Origin: an uncultured Micromonospora sp. | Lineage (GTDB): Bacteria; Actinomycetota; Actinomycetes; Mycobacteriales; Micromonosporaceae | NCBI GenBank assembly: GCA_937951935.1 | Contig: CALGAM010000215.1 | Coordinates: 1 to 22,850, forward strand | DNA length: 22,850 nucleotides | Direction of reading: 5' to 3' | In this document: positions 1 to 10,300 of the stretch, one piece after another | Position numbering within the stretch: the first letter of the stretch is position 1 | Layout: the number at the start of each line of letters is the position of its first letter | The notes under the pieces: generated by a model | Seen by the model: the letters and a program-made list of their open reading frames with translations, nothing else | Database searches by the model: none | Told to the model about the DNA's origin: nothing | Position numbers and translations under genes: made by a program

Positions 1-1443
1 GCCGGCGGTCCCGGCTACCTGTCGTTCACCTCGGGCACCACCGGGGAGCCGCAGGTCGTGGTGAGCCCGGAGACGGCGCTGGCGGCCTTCCTCGACTGGT
101 ACCCGGCCGCGTTCGGGCTCGGGCCGGCCGACCGGTTCGCACTGCTCGCCGGACTGGGCCACGACCCGGTCCTGCGCGACATGTACGTGCCGCTGGTGCT
201 CGGCGCGCGGCTGGCCGTACCCGAACAGGCGCTGCTGCGCGACCCGGCCCGGCTCGCCGACTGGCTGCGTGGGCAGCGGGTCACCGTCGCCCACCTGACC
301 CCCCAGCTCGGCCGGATGCTGGCCACGGGGTCGGCGCACACCGCCCTGACCGACCTGCGCCTGGTCGTCGTCGCCGGGGACCAGCTCACCGCCGCCGACG
401 TGTCCCGGCTGCGTGCCCTGGCCCCGAACGCCCGGCTGGTCAACGCCTACGGCACCACCGAGACCCCGCAGATCCACGGCTGGTACGAGCTGCCGGACGA
501 GCCGCCGAACGACGTCGTCCCGGTCGGCCGGGGAGCCCCGGGCAGCGCCCTGGTGGTCGTGGACCGACTCGGCCGACCGGCGGCCGTCGGCGAACTCGGG
601 GAGGTCGTGGTGCGCAGCCGCCACCTGGCCACCGGATACCTCGACCCCGAACTCACCCGCCGCCGCTTCGCCGCCACCCCCGGTGCCGACGACGACCAGG
701 ACCGGACGTACCGCACGGGCGACCTGGGTCGGCACCACCCGGACGGCACGGTGACGCTCGCCGGGCGGGCCGACGACCAACTCAAGGTACGCGGCTACCG
801 GGTGGAGCTGGCCGAGATCGAGGCCGCCCTCGCCCTGCACCCGGACGTGCGGGCCGCCGCCGCGGTACCGACCACGGTCGACGGGGAACGGGCGGTCCGG
901 GCGTTCGTCGCCCCCGCCCAACCCGACCTGCGGGTCTCCGACCTCGTCGACCACCTGCGCGCCCGGTTCCCCGAGTACGCCGTGCCGGCGCACCTGCACC
1001 TGGTGCCGGCGATCCCGCTCACCGCCAACGGCAAGGTGGACCGGGCCGCGCTCGCCCGCAGCGTGCCCCGGCCGTCCCACCGCCCCGTCGACGACGAACT
1101 GCGCACCCGCACCGAACGGCTGGTGGCCGGGATCTGGCGCGCCGTGCTCGGCCGGTCGCGGATCGGCGCGGAGGAGAACTTCTTCGAGGCCGGCGGGCAC
1201 TCGCTGGCGCTCGTCGCCGTGGCGGCGCGACTGTCGGCCGCCGTCGGCACCGACATACCGGTCGTGGAGCTGTTCCGTCGCCCCACCATCCGGCAGCTCG
1301 CCGGCTACCTCGACGGCGACGTCGGCAGCCCGGGACTGGACCGGGCCGCCCGCCGCGTCGCGGTCCGGCGGGAACGGTTACGCCTGAGAAACCAGGGCCG
1401 CCTCGGCGGCCTCATGGAGACAACTGGAGATGGTCCGCGATGA
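1..1443 (+). CDS. NRPS, 3' part: Lys2-like adenylation domain and PCP (5' truncated by window)
   Basis: The frame is open from base 1, so the gene starts upstream; 480 residues are visible. It begins in core A3 (LSFTSGTTGEP, residues about 7-17) and shows NAYGTTET (A5), YRTGDLG (A7) and NGKVDR (A10, about residue 343). A PCP follows with FEAGGHSL, its phosphopantetheine serine at residue 401. The A4 stretch GHDPVLRD and the A5 form YGTTET place it with the Lys2 (alpha-aminoadipate reductase) branch of A domains rather than ordinary NRPS A domains. My alignment to GrsA gives the pocket DPRHVAAQIK; the first four residues match the Lys2 code as I recall it, the rest do not, so the substrate is unknown. 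The A3 lysine (PKG) reads PQV. No TE or reductase follows the PCP. The last 40 residues are arginine-rich and may dock to the PKS, whose ATG overlaps this stop (ATGA). Confidence 0.9.
   Translation, partial: AGGPGYLSFTSGTTGEPQVVVSPETALAAFLDWYPAAFGLGPADRFALLAGLGHDPVLRDMYVPLVLGARLAVPEQALLRDPARLADWLRGQRVTVAHLTPQLGRMLATGSAHTALTDLRLVVVAGDQLTAADVSRLRALAPNARLVNAYGTTETPQIHGWYELPDEPPNDVVPVGRGAPGSALVVVDRLGRPAAVGELGEVVVRSRHLATGYLDPELTRRRFAATPGADDDQDRTYRTGDLGRHHPDGTVTLAGRADDQLKVRGYRVELAEIEAALALHPDVRAAAAVPTTVDGERAVRAFVAPAQPDLRVSDLVDHLRARFPEYAVPAHLHLVPAIPLTANGKVDRAALARSVPRPSHRPVDDELRTRTERLVAGIWRAVLGRSRIGAEENFFEAGGHSLALVAVAARLSAAVGTDIPVVELFRRPTIRQLAGYLDGDVGSPGLDRAARRVAVRRERLRLRNQGRLGGLMETTGDGPR
1426..1430 (+). 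promoter_or_regulatory. Ribosome binding site of the PKS gene
   Basis: GGAGA lies 9 bases before ATG 1440, inside the end of the upstream NRPS gene. With the ATGA overlap it supports translational coupling and this start. Confidence 0.6.
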
Positions 1444-4400
1444 GCCAATCCCACCACGCCGCCGAACCGGCCGCGCCGCCGACCGTGGACCCGATCGCCG
1501 TCATCGGCCTGGCCTGTCGGGTGCCCGGGGCCGCCGACGCCGAGCAGTTCTGGGCCAACCTCGCCGCCGGGGTCGAGGGGGTGCGGTTCTACACGCACGA
1601 CGAGCAGCGGGCGCTCGGCGTACCCGAGTCGATCGTCAGTGACCCCAACTTCGTTCCCGCCGCGGCGGTGCTCGACGACTACGACGCGCTCGACGCCGGT
1701 TTCTTCGGCATGTCCATCCGCGAGGCCGAGATCCGCGACCCGCAGCACCGGCTGTTGCTGGAGTTGAGCCACACCGCGCTGGAGGACGCGGGCTACGACC
1801 CGTCCCGGTACCCCGGGGAGATCGGCGTGTACGCCACGGTGGGTCCGGACGTCTACCAGTGGCTCAACATCCGCAGCAACCCCAAGGCGTACGCCAACGC
1901 GGGCTGGCTGGCGGTGATGGTCGGCAACCACCCGGACTACGCGTCGACCCTCACCTCGTACAAGCTGGGTCTGCGCGGGCCGAGCCTGACGATGAACACC
2001 GCGTGCTCCAGCTCGCTGGTGGCGCTGCACCTGGCCTGTGAGGCGCTGCGCAACGGCGAGTGCGACATGGCGCTGACCGGTGGCGCGACCATCGACATCC
2101 CGGCCGGCCACGGCTACCTGTACGACGAGGGCGGCATCACCTCGCCGGACGGGCACTGCCGGACGTTCGACGCCGACGCCCGGGGGACGATCTGGGGCAG
2201 CGGCGGTGGGGTCGTGGTGCTCAAGCGGCTGGCCGACGCCATCGCCGACGGCGACCACATCCGGGCGGTGGTGCTCGGCAACGCGATCAACAACGACGGC
2301 GACAGCAAGGTCGGCTTCTCGGCGCCGAGCATGGAGGGCCAGGCCGCGGTGATCGCCCAGGCGCTCGGCGTGGCCGGGATCGACCCGCGCACGATCACGT
2401 ACGTCGAGGCGCACGGCACCGGCACCGCGCTCGGCGACCCGATCGAGGTCTCGGCGCTGTCGGAGGTGTACCAGCGCGACACCGACGCCCGGGGCTGGTG
2501 CGCGATCGGCTCGGTCAAGACCAACATCGGTCACCTCGGGCAGGCCGCCGGGGTCGCCGCGCTGATCAAGACCGTGCTCGCGCTGGAACACGGTCAGATC
2601 CCACCGAGCCTGCACTACCGGCAGCCGAATCCGAAGATCGACTTTGGACAGAACCCGTTCTACGTCAACACGAAACTGACCGACTGGGTGGTCGACGGCA
2701 CGCCCAGGCGGGCGGCGGTCAGCTCGTTCGGCATCGGCGGCACCAACGCCCACGCCGTCCTGGAGGAGGCGCCGCGGCGCGAGCGGACGCCCCGTCCGGC
2801 CCGGCCGGCGTACCTGCTGCCCCTGTCGGCGCGCACCGACACCGCCCTGGCCCGCCAGCGCGAACGGCTCGCCGCGCACCTGGCCGCGCACCCGGAGCTG
2901 GACCTCGCCGACGTGGCGTACACCCTGCGGGTCGGCCGGCGGGAGCTGGCCCGCCGGGCCGCCGTGGTGGTCACCGACCCGGCCGACGCGATCGCCGCGC
3001 TGGCCGACGACGCGCGCGTCGTCACCGGGGTCGCGGACCGGCGCGCTCCCCGGGTCGCCTTCCTCTTCTCCGGCCAGGGCGCCCAGTACGCCGGCATGGG
3101 GGCCCAGCTGTACGACCTGGAGCCGACGTTCCGCGCCGCCGTGGACGAGTGTGCCGACATCCTGGCCGACGACCTCGGCGACATCCGCGAGGTGATCTTC
3201 TCCCGGGACACCGACGACACGCTCCGGCAGACCCGGTTCGCCCAGCCGGCGTTGTTCGTCGTCGAGTACGCCCTGGCCCGGCTCTGGCAGTCGTGGGGAC
3301 TGGAGCCGGCCGCGATGCTCGGCCACAGCATCGGCGAGTACGTCGCCGCGACCCTGGCCGGGGTCTTCACCCTGCCGGACGCGCTCCGCCTGGTCGCCGC
3401 CCGGGGCCGCCTCATGCAGGGCATGCCGCCCGGGTCGATGCTCGCCGTCCGGCTCGACGAGGCCGAGGTCCGCCCGATGCTGCCCGACGGGCTGTCGGTG
3501 GCGACGGTCAACGCGCCCGGCACGTGCGTGGTCGCCGGACCGACCGAGCTGGCCAAGGAGTTCGCCGAGCGGCTCGTCGCCGACGGTGTGGGCGCCACGA
3601 TGCTGCGGACCTCGCACGCGTTCCACTCGCCGATGATGGACCCGATCCTCGCCGAGTTCCGTGACCTGGTCGCCGCCACCGAGCTGGCCGCGCCCCGGCT
3701 GCCCTTCCTGTCCAACGTGACCGGCACCTGGATCACCCCGGAGGAGGCGACCGACCCCGGGTACTGGGCACGGCACCTGCGCGAACCGGTCCGCTTCGGT
3801 GACGGGGTCGCCACGCTGCTGGCCGAGGGCGAGTGGCTGTTCCTGGAGTGCGGGCCGGGCCGGCAGCTCGCCGGTCTGGTACGCGGCCAGCTGTCCCGGG
3901 ACGCGGTCGCGCCGCTGCCGAGCCTGCCCGGCCCCCGCGACGTCGGCGCCGACCTGCGTGTGCTCTACCAGGCGGCCGGCACGCTGTGGGTGCACGGCGC
4001 GGGGCTGGACACGACGGCGCTGGCCCCGGCGGCCAACCGGGTGCCGCTGCCGACGTACCCGTTCGAGCGCACCCGCGCCTGGGTGGAGCCGGACCCGGAG
4101 GCGGCGGGGTTCGCCGCGCAGACCTCCGCGATCACCACCCGTGCCGAGCGCGGGGGCGTGCCGCCGATCGACGACTGGGCGTGGGTTCCGACCTGGCGCC
4201 AACTGGCGCCCAGCCCGTCGACCGAGCCGCTGCCCGGCCGGTGCCTGGTCTTCGTCGACGACGACAGCGCCGGACTCGCCGCCGCGCTGCGCGACCGGGG
4301 TGTCGAGGTACGCGAGGTCCGCCCGGGTGACCGGTACGCCCGCACGGACGGCGGCTTCACCGTCCGGCCCGCGGAGCGGGCCGACTACGACGCCCTCGTC

Positions 4401-7052
4401 GCGGACCTGGCCGCGGACGGCGGACCGGTCGAGCGGATCGTGCACGCCTGGGCGAGCGGCGGCGCTCCGGCCGACGGTGTCGGGGCGGCCACCTGGGCCG
4501 CCCAGGACCGGGGTTTCTTCAGCCTGCTCAACCTCGTCGAGGCGCTCGCCGCGGGCGAACACCCGCAGCGGGTCCGGCTCGACGTGCTCAGCCGGGGCGC
4601 CGCCGACGTCACCGGCGCCGACCTGGTGCGCCCCGAGCACGCCACGGTCGCCGGGATCGCCCGGGTGGCGCCGCTCGAACTGCCGTGGCTGGCCGTCCAG
4701 CACCTCGACCTGGACCCGGCCGCCACCGGGTCGCCCGCCGACTGGTCCGACGTCGTCGACGCGCTGGCCCGCAAGCCGGAGACGGACGAGGCCGGGCTGT
4801 GTCCACCGACGGCGGTCCGGGCCGGCCGCCGTTGGATCCAGGAGTACCAGCAGGTCCCGCTTCCGGAGCGGCCGGGCGCCGGGATCCGCACCGGCGGCGT
4901 GTACGTCATCACCGGCGGGCTCGGCGGCATCGGCATCACCATCGCCGAGGACCTGGCGTGGCGGGCCCGGGCCAGGGTCGTGCTGGTGTCCCGGTCCGGC
5001 CTGCCGCCGCGGGTGCGGTGGGACGACCTGCTGCGGGAGCAGGGCCCCACCGGGCGGGTGGGGCGGGCGATCGCGGCCATCCGTCGGATCGAGGAGGCCG
5101 GCGGCGAGGCGTTGGTCCTGGCCGCCGACGTCACCAACCCCGACGACCTGCGCCGGGTCCGCCGGGAGACGCTGGCCATGTTCGGCGCGATCCACGGCAT
5201 CGTGCACGCCGCCGGGTTGCCCGGTGGTGGGGTCGCCGAGGTCAAGGACCGCGCCGACGCGGAACGGGTGCTGGCGCCCAAGCTGCTCGGCACCCTGGCG
5301 CTGCGGGAGGTCTTCGGCGACCTCGATCTCGACGTGGTGCTGCTCTGCTCGTCGATCACGGCGGTGGCGGGCGGTTTCGGCCAGGTCGACTACTGCGGCG
5401 CCAACGCGTTCCTGGACGCGCACGCCCGCAGCCGGCACGGCTGGCGGGCCCGGGTCGTCTCGGTCAACTGGGGCGGCTGGCTGGACGTCGGGATGGCCGC
5501 CGAGGTGGCCGCCCCGGCCGCGCTGCGGGTCGGCGGGGAGGGCGACCGGGCGCCCGCGGCGGACGTCGTGACGCCGGTCGACCACCCGGTGGTGGTGGCG
5601 CGACACGAGCCCGGCGACGGCACCCTGCCCTGGTGCGGCGGGACGGTCTCCGCCGCCACCCACTGGGTCCTCGACGAGCACCGGATGTCGCCGGTGCCGC
5701 TGATGCCCGGCACCGGCTACGTGGAGATCGCCCGCGCGGCGGCCGAGGCGGCCCTGCCCGGCCGGGCCGACGGTCAGGTCGTCGAGCTGCGCGACCTGGT
5801 CTTCGTCGAGCCGATGCCGGTACCGGACGGCACCTCCGCCGAGCTGCGGGTGGTCTTCGAGGCCGAACCGGACGGCGCCGAGTTCCAGGTGCGCAGCACC
5901 GCCGGGGGTGTCACCTCGACCCACGCCCGGGGCAGCGCCGGCTGGATCGACCCGGGCCCGACGCCGGTCGTGGACCTCGACGCGGTGCGCGCCCGCTGCA
6001 CCCGGGCCGGCGGCCAGGGCGGGGTGGCGCTGTCGAGCCTGCTCACCTACGGGCCGCACTGGCAGAACCTGCGGGACTGGTACACCGGCGACAACGAGGC
6101 GCTGGCCCTGCTGGAGGCCAACGACGTGGTCGCGGCCGACCTGCACCGCTGGGTGCTGCACCCCGGGATGCTCGACGAGGCCACCTCGTTCGCCCGGTTC
6201 AACGTGGAGGGACACTACCTGCCGCTGAGCTACGGCCGGGTCGTGGTCCGCGCCCCGATGCCGCGCCGGTTCTGGAGCCACCTGCGGTTCCGCAACAGCG
6301 CCGGCACCGAGGTCATCGTCGCGGACGTCTCGCTGATCGACGACTCCGGCCAGGAGATCGTCAGCATCAGCGACTACGTGCTGCGCCGGATCAACCCGGA
6401 CGCGGTGCTCGCCACGGTGACCGCCCCGGCACGGGAGGCGGACGGCGACGCCGGTGTCCGGCCCGCCACCGAGGCCCCGGCCCCCGCGACGGCGGCCGAC
6501 GCCGTGGCGGCCGAACCCGGCCGGCGGGGTATCCGGCCCGCCGACGGCGCCGAGGCGACGCGCCGGCTGCTCGCCACCCCGCTGGGCGCCCAGGTCGTGG
6601 TCACCGCGGTGCCGCTGCCGACGTTCCTCGCCGAGGTGGGCGGACTGACCCGGGACACCGTCGAGGAGTTGTCCCCGCAGGCCGCCACGACCCGGCCGGC
6701 CGGTCCGACGCGGCCCCGGTCCGACCGGTACGTCGCACCCCGCACCGAGCTGGAGGCGGTCGTGGCGCGGCTGTTCGGCGAGGTGCTCGGCGGCGAGGAG
6801 GTCGGGGTCGAGGACGACTTCTTCGACCTGGGCGGGAACTCGCTGGTGGCGGTGCAGCTCATCGCGCTGGTGCGCAAGCAGCTCCAGGTGAAGCTTCCGA
6901 TGCGCAGCCTGTTCGAGGAACCGACCGTGGCCGGCCTGGTCCGGCTGATCGAACAGGCACGGGACGGCGGCGCGGCGGCCGAGCCCGACGACGCGGACGG
7001 CGCCATCCCTCGCCAGCCCCGCCGCGCCGACGCGGCGCGGCAGGCGCGGTGA
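1440..7052 (+). CDS. Type I polyketide synthase module, KS-AT-KR-DH-ACP
   Basis: 1870 residues. KS (about 17-440): NTACSSSL with Cys189, EAHGTGT with His325, KTNIGHL with His365. AT (about 538-830): GQGAQ, GHSIGEY with Ser630, and HAFH at 726-729, the malonyl-CoA signature. KR: structural half from about 907, NADPH loop TGGLGGIG at 1158-1165, catalytic Ser1305, Tyr1318 and Asn1322, so probably active. DH (about 1381-1657) lies after KR: HRMSPVPLMP with His1414 and HPGMLDEA with Asp1579; the usual glycine in the first motif is proline. A linker (about 1696-1720) of a kind common in hybrid PKSs precedes the ACP, with DLGGNSL and Ser1801. Predicted action: one malonyl extension, ketoreduction and dehydration to an enoyl-ACP; there is no ER. 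ATG 1440 is chosen for its GGAGA site and the ATGA overlap with the upstream NRPS. The KR-DH order is the reverse of the usual modular order. Confidence 0.96.
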   Translation: MSQSHHAAEPAAPPTVDPIAVIGLACRVPGAADAEQFWANLAAGVEGVRFYTHDEQRALGVPESIVSDPNFVPAAAVLDDYDALDAGFFGMSIREAEIRDPQHRLLLELSHTALEDAGYDPSRYPGEIGVYATVGPDVYQWLNIRSNPKAYANAGWLAVMVGNHPDYASTLTSYKLGLRGPSLTMNTACSSSLVALHLACEALRNGECDMALTGGATIDIPAGHGYLYDEGGITSPDGHCRTFDADARGTIWGSGGGVVVLKRLADAIADGDHIRAVVLGNAINNDGDSKVGFSAPSMEGQAAVIAQALGVAGIDPRTITYVEAHGTGTALGDPIEVSALSEVYQRDTDARGWCAIGSVKTNIGHLGQAAGVAALIKTVLALEHGQIPPSLHYRQPNPKIDFGQNPFYVNTKLTDWVVDGTPRRAAVSSFGIGGTNAHAVLEEAPRRERTPRPARPAYLLPLSARTDTALARQRERLAAHLAAHPELDLADVAYTLRVGRRELARRAAVVVTDPADAIAALADDARVVTGVADRRAPRVAFLFSGQGAQYAGMGAQLYDLEPTFRAAVDECADILADDLGDIREVIFSRDTDDTLRQTRFAQPALFVVEYALARLWQSWGLEPAAMLGHSIGEYVAATLAGVFTLPDALRLVAARGRLMQGMPPGSMLAVRLDEAEVRPMLPDGLSVATVNAPGTCVVAGPTELAKEFAERLVADGVGATMLRTSHAFHSPMMDPILAEFRDLVAATELAAPRLPFLSNVTGTWITPEEATDPGYWARHLREPVRFGDGVATLLAEGEWLFLECGPGRQLAGLVRGQLSRDAVAPLPSLPGPRDVGADLRVLYQAAGTLWVHGAGLDTTALAPAANRVPLPTYPFERTRAWVEPDPEAAGFAAQTSAITTRAERGGVPPIDDWAWVPTWRQLAPSPSTEPLPGRCLVFVDDDSAGLAAALRDRGVEVREVRPGDRYARTDGGFTVRPAERADYDALVADLAADGGPVERIVHAWASGGAPADGVGAATWAAQDRGFFSLLNLVEALAAGEHPQRVRLDVLSRGAADVTGADLVRPEHATVAGIARVAPLELPWLAVQHLDLDPAATGSPADWSDVVDALARKPETDEAGLCPPTAVRAGRRWIQEYQQVPLPERPGAGIRTGGVYVITGGLGGIGITIAEDLAWRARARVVLVSRSGLPPRVRWDDLLREQGPTGRVGRAIAAIRRIEEAGGEALVLAADVTNPDDLRRVRRETLAMFGAIHGIVHAAGLPGGGVAEVKDRADAERVLAPKLLGTLALREVFGDLDLDVVLLCSSITAVAGGFGQVDYCGANAFLDAHARSRHGWRARVVSVNWGGWLDVGMAAEVAAPAALRVGGEGDRAPAADVVTPVDHPVVVARHEPGDGTLPWCGGTVSAATHWVLDEHRMSPVPLMPGTGYVEIARAAAEAALPGRADGQVVELRDLVFVEPMPVPDGTSAELRVVFEAEPDGAEFQVRSTAGGVTSTHARGSAGWIDPGPTPVVDLDAVRARCTRAGGQGGVALSSLLTYGPHWQNLRDWYTGDNEALALLEANDVVAADLHRWVLHPGMLDEATSFARFNVEGHYLPLSYGRVVVRAPMPRRFWSHLRFRNSAGTEVIVADVSLIDDSGQEIVSISDYVLRRINPDAVLATVTAPAREADGDAGVRPATEAPAPATAADAVAAEPGRRGIRPADGAEATRRLLATPLGAQVVVTAVPLPTFLAEVGGLTRDTVEELSPQAATTRPAGPTRPRSDRYVAPRTELEAVVARLFGEVLGGEEVGVEDDFFDLGGNSLVAVQLIALVRKQLQVKLPMRSLFEEPTVAGLVRLIEQARDGGAAAEPDDADGAIPRQPRRADAARQAR

Positions 7053-7094
7053 GCGGGTGGCGGACGCCGGGACAACCCCGGCGGGCAACACGAC

Positions 7095-7100
7095 GGGAGG
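7095..7100 (+). promoter_or_regulatory. Ribosome binding site of the MbtH gene
   Basis: GGGAGG sits 4 bases before ATG 7105. It decides the start: the upstream in-frame GTG at 7057 has no such site and would add 16 residues not typical of MbtH proteins. Confidence 0.65.
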
Positions 7101-7104
7101 CAGG

Positions 7105-7314
7105 ATGAGCGAGACCGAGACCGCCGACGACCAGACGTACAAGGTCGTCGTCAACGACGAGGAGCAGTACTCGATCTGGCCGGCGGACCAGGCCAATCCG
7201 GCCGGGTGGCACGACGCCGGCTTCACCGGGCCGCGGCAGGACTGTCTGGCCCACATCGAGCGGGTGTGGACCGACATGCGACCACGCAGCCTGCGGGAGG
7301 CGATGGGGACGTGA
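7105..7314 (+). CDS. MbtH-like protein
   Basis: 69 residues, the usual MbtH length. The family signature is complete: YKVVVNDEEQYSIWP, then NPAGWHDAG, then VWTDMRP, including the conserved tryptophans. MbtH-like proteins bind NRPS adenylation domains in the cytoplasm and are often needed for their solubility or activity. The gene lies between the PKS and the first complete NRPS, 52 bases after the PKS stop, and its own stop overlaps the next start (GTGA), so it should be made in step with the downstream NRPS. Which of the five A domains depend on it cannot be read from sequence. Confidence 0.95.
   Translation: MSETETADDQTYKVVVNDEEQYSIWPADQANPAGWHDAGFTGPRQDCLAHIERVWTDMRPRSLREAMGT
7295..7300 (+). 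promoter_or_regulatory. Ribosome binding site of the glycine NRPS gene
   Basis: GGGAGG, 10 bases before GTG 7311, inside the MbtH gene. It fixes GTG 7311 as the start rather than an earlier in-frame start inside MbtH. Confidence 0.6.
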
Positions 7315-10300
7315 CCGACCTGTCCCACCGGCTGGCCCGGCTCACGCCGCAGCAGCGCGCCGCGCTGGAGGCGCGCCTGCTCACGTCGCCGCCCACGGCG
7401 GCTCCGATTCCGCGCCGGGCGGCCGGCGCGGAGGCGCCCCTGTCCTGGGCGCAGGAACGGCTGTGGTTCCTGCAGCGCTTCGACCCGGCCGACACGGCGT
7501 ACAACCTGCACCTGGTGGAGCGGCTGCGCGGCCCGGTCGACGTCGCGCTGCTGCGGCGCGCCCTCGCCACCGTGGTCGCCCGGCACGAGGTGCTGCGCAC
7601 CGGGATGCCGATGCGCGACGGCCGGCCGGTGCAGGTGGTCGAGCCCGCCCTCGACGTGCCGGTGACCGTCGTGACCGTCGAGGGCGCGACGGTCACCGAC
7701 CGCGAGTCGCGGGCCCGGGCGCTGGTGGACGAGCAGGTCAACACGCCGTTCGACCTGTCGCGCGCGCCACTGCTGCGGGTCACGCTGCTGCGGCTGGGCG
7801 AGGACGACCACCTGTTCTGCCTCGTCCTGCACCACGCCGTCGGGGACGGGTGGTCGCTGGGGCTGATCGCCGACGAGGTGTCGCGCGGCTACGCCGCCCT
7901 GCTGGCCGGGGCGGACCCGGACCTGCCCGAGCTGCCGGTGCAGTACGCGGACGTGGCCGCCTGGCAGCGGTCCCGGCCCGACGACGCCGAGCAGGCCCGG
8001 CGGCTCGACCGGTTGCGCCAGCGCGTCGCCGCGCCGCCCCTGGCGCTGCCGACGGACCGGCCGCGGCCACGGGTCCGCACCGGTGCCGGCTGGGCCGCCA
8101 CGCGCCGCCTCGGTCCGGCGCTCTCCGCGGCGGTGGCCGAGCTGGCCAGGGCCGAGCGGGCCACCGTCTTCATGACCCTCCTGGCCGCGTACCAGGTGCT
8201 GCTGTGGCGGCACAGCGGGCAGCGCACCTTCCTCGTCGGCGCGCCGATGGCCGGGCGGGACCGGCCCGAGTTCCGTGCCCTGGTCGGCTGCTTCACCGAC
8301 ACGGTGCTGCTCCGCGCCGACCTGGCCGGCGACCCCACCTTCCGCCAACTGCTGGCACGGGTCCGCGACGACGCGCTGCAGGCGTTCGCCGACCAGGGCG
8401 TCCCCCTGGAGCAACTGATCACCCACGTCGGCGCGGACCGGGACACCAGCCGTACCCCGCTGTTCCAGGCCATGTTCAACCTGCAACCGGCCAAGACCGG
8501 TCTGCTGGCCCTGCCCGGGGTGACCTCGACGCCGTGGGAGCCGACCGTCCGCTCCGTCAAGGTGGACGTGGAACTCGACGTCAACCAGCACCCCGACGAG
8601 CTGGAGGTGCAGGTCGGGGTCAGCGCGGCGCTGTTCGACGCGGGTACGGCCCAGCGGCTGGCCGCGCACCTGGCGACCCTGCTGGCCGGGGCCGTCGCCG
8701 ACCCCGACCGGCCGATCTCCCGGCTGACGCTGCTGGACGAGGCGGAGCGGCGCCTGGTGCTGTCCGTCGGAGCCGACACCGCCGCGCCCTACCCCGCCCG
8801 GCGGCTGCCCGAGCTGGTCGCCGAGCAGGCGGCCCGGACCCCGGACGCGGTGGCGCTGGTCGCCGGTGGACAGCAACTCAGCTACCGGGAGCTGGACCGG
8901 CGGGCGAACGGGCTGGCGTGGCGGCTGCGGGAGCGCGGGGTGCGGCCGAGGACACCGGTGGCGGTGCTGCTGCCCCGCGACGCCGAGCTCGTCGTGGCGC
9001 TGCTGGCCGTGCTCAAGGCCGGCTGCCACTACGTACCGCTGGAGCCCGGACACCCGGACCACCGGCTGCGGGAGATCGTCACCGACGCGGCGGTCACGGC
9101 CGTGCTCACCGACGACCCGGGCCGGTGGCCGGACCGGCTGACCATCGACCCCGGCCGCGGGCGGCCCGAGGCGGCGGACGCGCCGCCGCCGGCCCCCGGC
9201 GGACCGGACGACCTGGCGTACCTCATCTACACCTCCGGATCCACCGGGCGGCCCAAGGGCGTCCGCGTCCCGCACCGCGGGGTGGTGAACGTCGTCACCG
9301 ACGTGGCCCGCACCCTGCGACTCGGCCCGACGGACCGGTTCCTGTTCCTCACCTCCGTCTCGTTCGACATCGCCGCCCTGGAGGTGTTCGCGCCGTTGCT
9401 GACCGGCGGCGCGGTCGTCGTCGCGCCGGAGAGTTCGGTACACGCCGTCGACCGCGTCGAGGAGCTGGTGCGCCGGGCCGGGGTGACCACGGTCCAGGCA
9501 CCGCCGTCGGTGCTGGAGGCGCTGCTGCCCCGGCTGCCGGCCGGGCTGCCCCGTGTGATCAGCGGCGGCGAGGCGCTGCCGGCCGGGCTCGCCGAGCGGC
9601 TGCTCGACCGGGTGGGTGAGCTGTGGAACTTCTACGGCCCGACCGAGACCACGATCTGGTCGACCCGGGCCCGGATCGTCCCCGGCGCGCCGGTCACCAT
9701 CGGCGTGCCGGTCGCCAACACCACCGCGTACGTGCTGGACGAGCGCTGGCAGCCGGTGCCGGTCGGCTGCCCCGGCGAGCTGTACCTGGCCGGGGACGGG
9801 CTGGCCCGGGACTACCACCGCGGTCCCGCGCTGACGGCGGAACGCTTCCTGCCCGACCCGTACGGGGCCCGGCCGGGTGGGCGGATGTACCGGACCGGTG
9901 ACCTGGTGCGCCTGCGCGAGGACGGGCACCTGGAGTTCCTCGGCCGGATCGACGACCAGGTGAAGCTCGGCGGGGTACGGATCGAACCGGGTGAGGTCGA
10001 GGCCGCGCTCGCCGAGCATCCGCGGGTACGCCGGGCCGTGGTCGTCCTCCGGGACGACCTGCCCGCCGGCCGGGGTCTGGTCGCGTACCTCGACTGGACC
10101 GGCGACGACGACCCCGCCCCGACGCTGCGCGCACACCTGCGCGCCCGGCTGCCCGAGGCGATGATCCCGTCCGCGTTCGTGGCCCTGGCGACCTTCCCGG
10201 TCCTGGCCAGCGGCAAGCTGGACCGGGCCGCGCTGCCCGCCCCGACGCCGGCGCCGGCCCCCGCCGAGGCGCCGAGCCGCCCGCCGCGCACCGACGGCGA

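Noticed and set aside
7057..7104. Earlier GTG start for the MbtH protein
   Set aside because: It would add 16 residues not typical of the family. ATG 7105 has GGGAGG just upstream and gives the usual length.
4685..7108. Plus-strand 807-codon frame inside the PKS
   Set aside because: Arg/Gly-rich shadow of the KR, DH and ACP coding sequence in another frame, with no recognisable motif.
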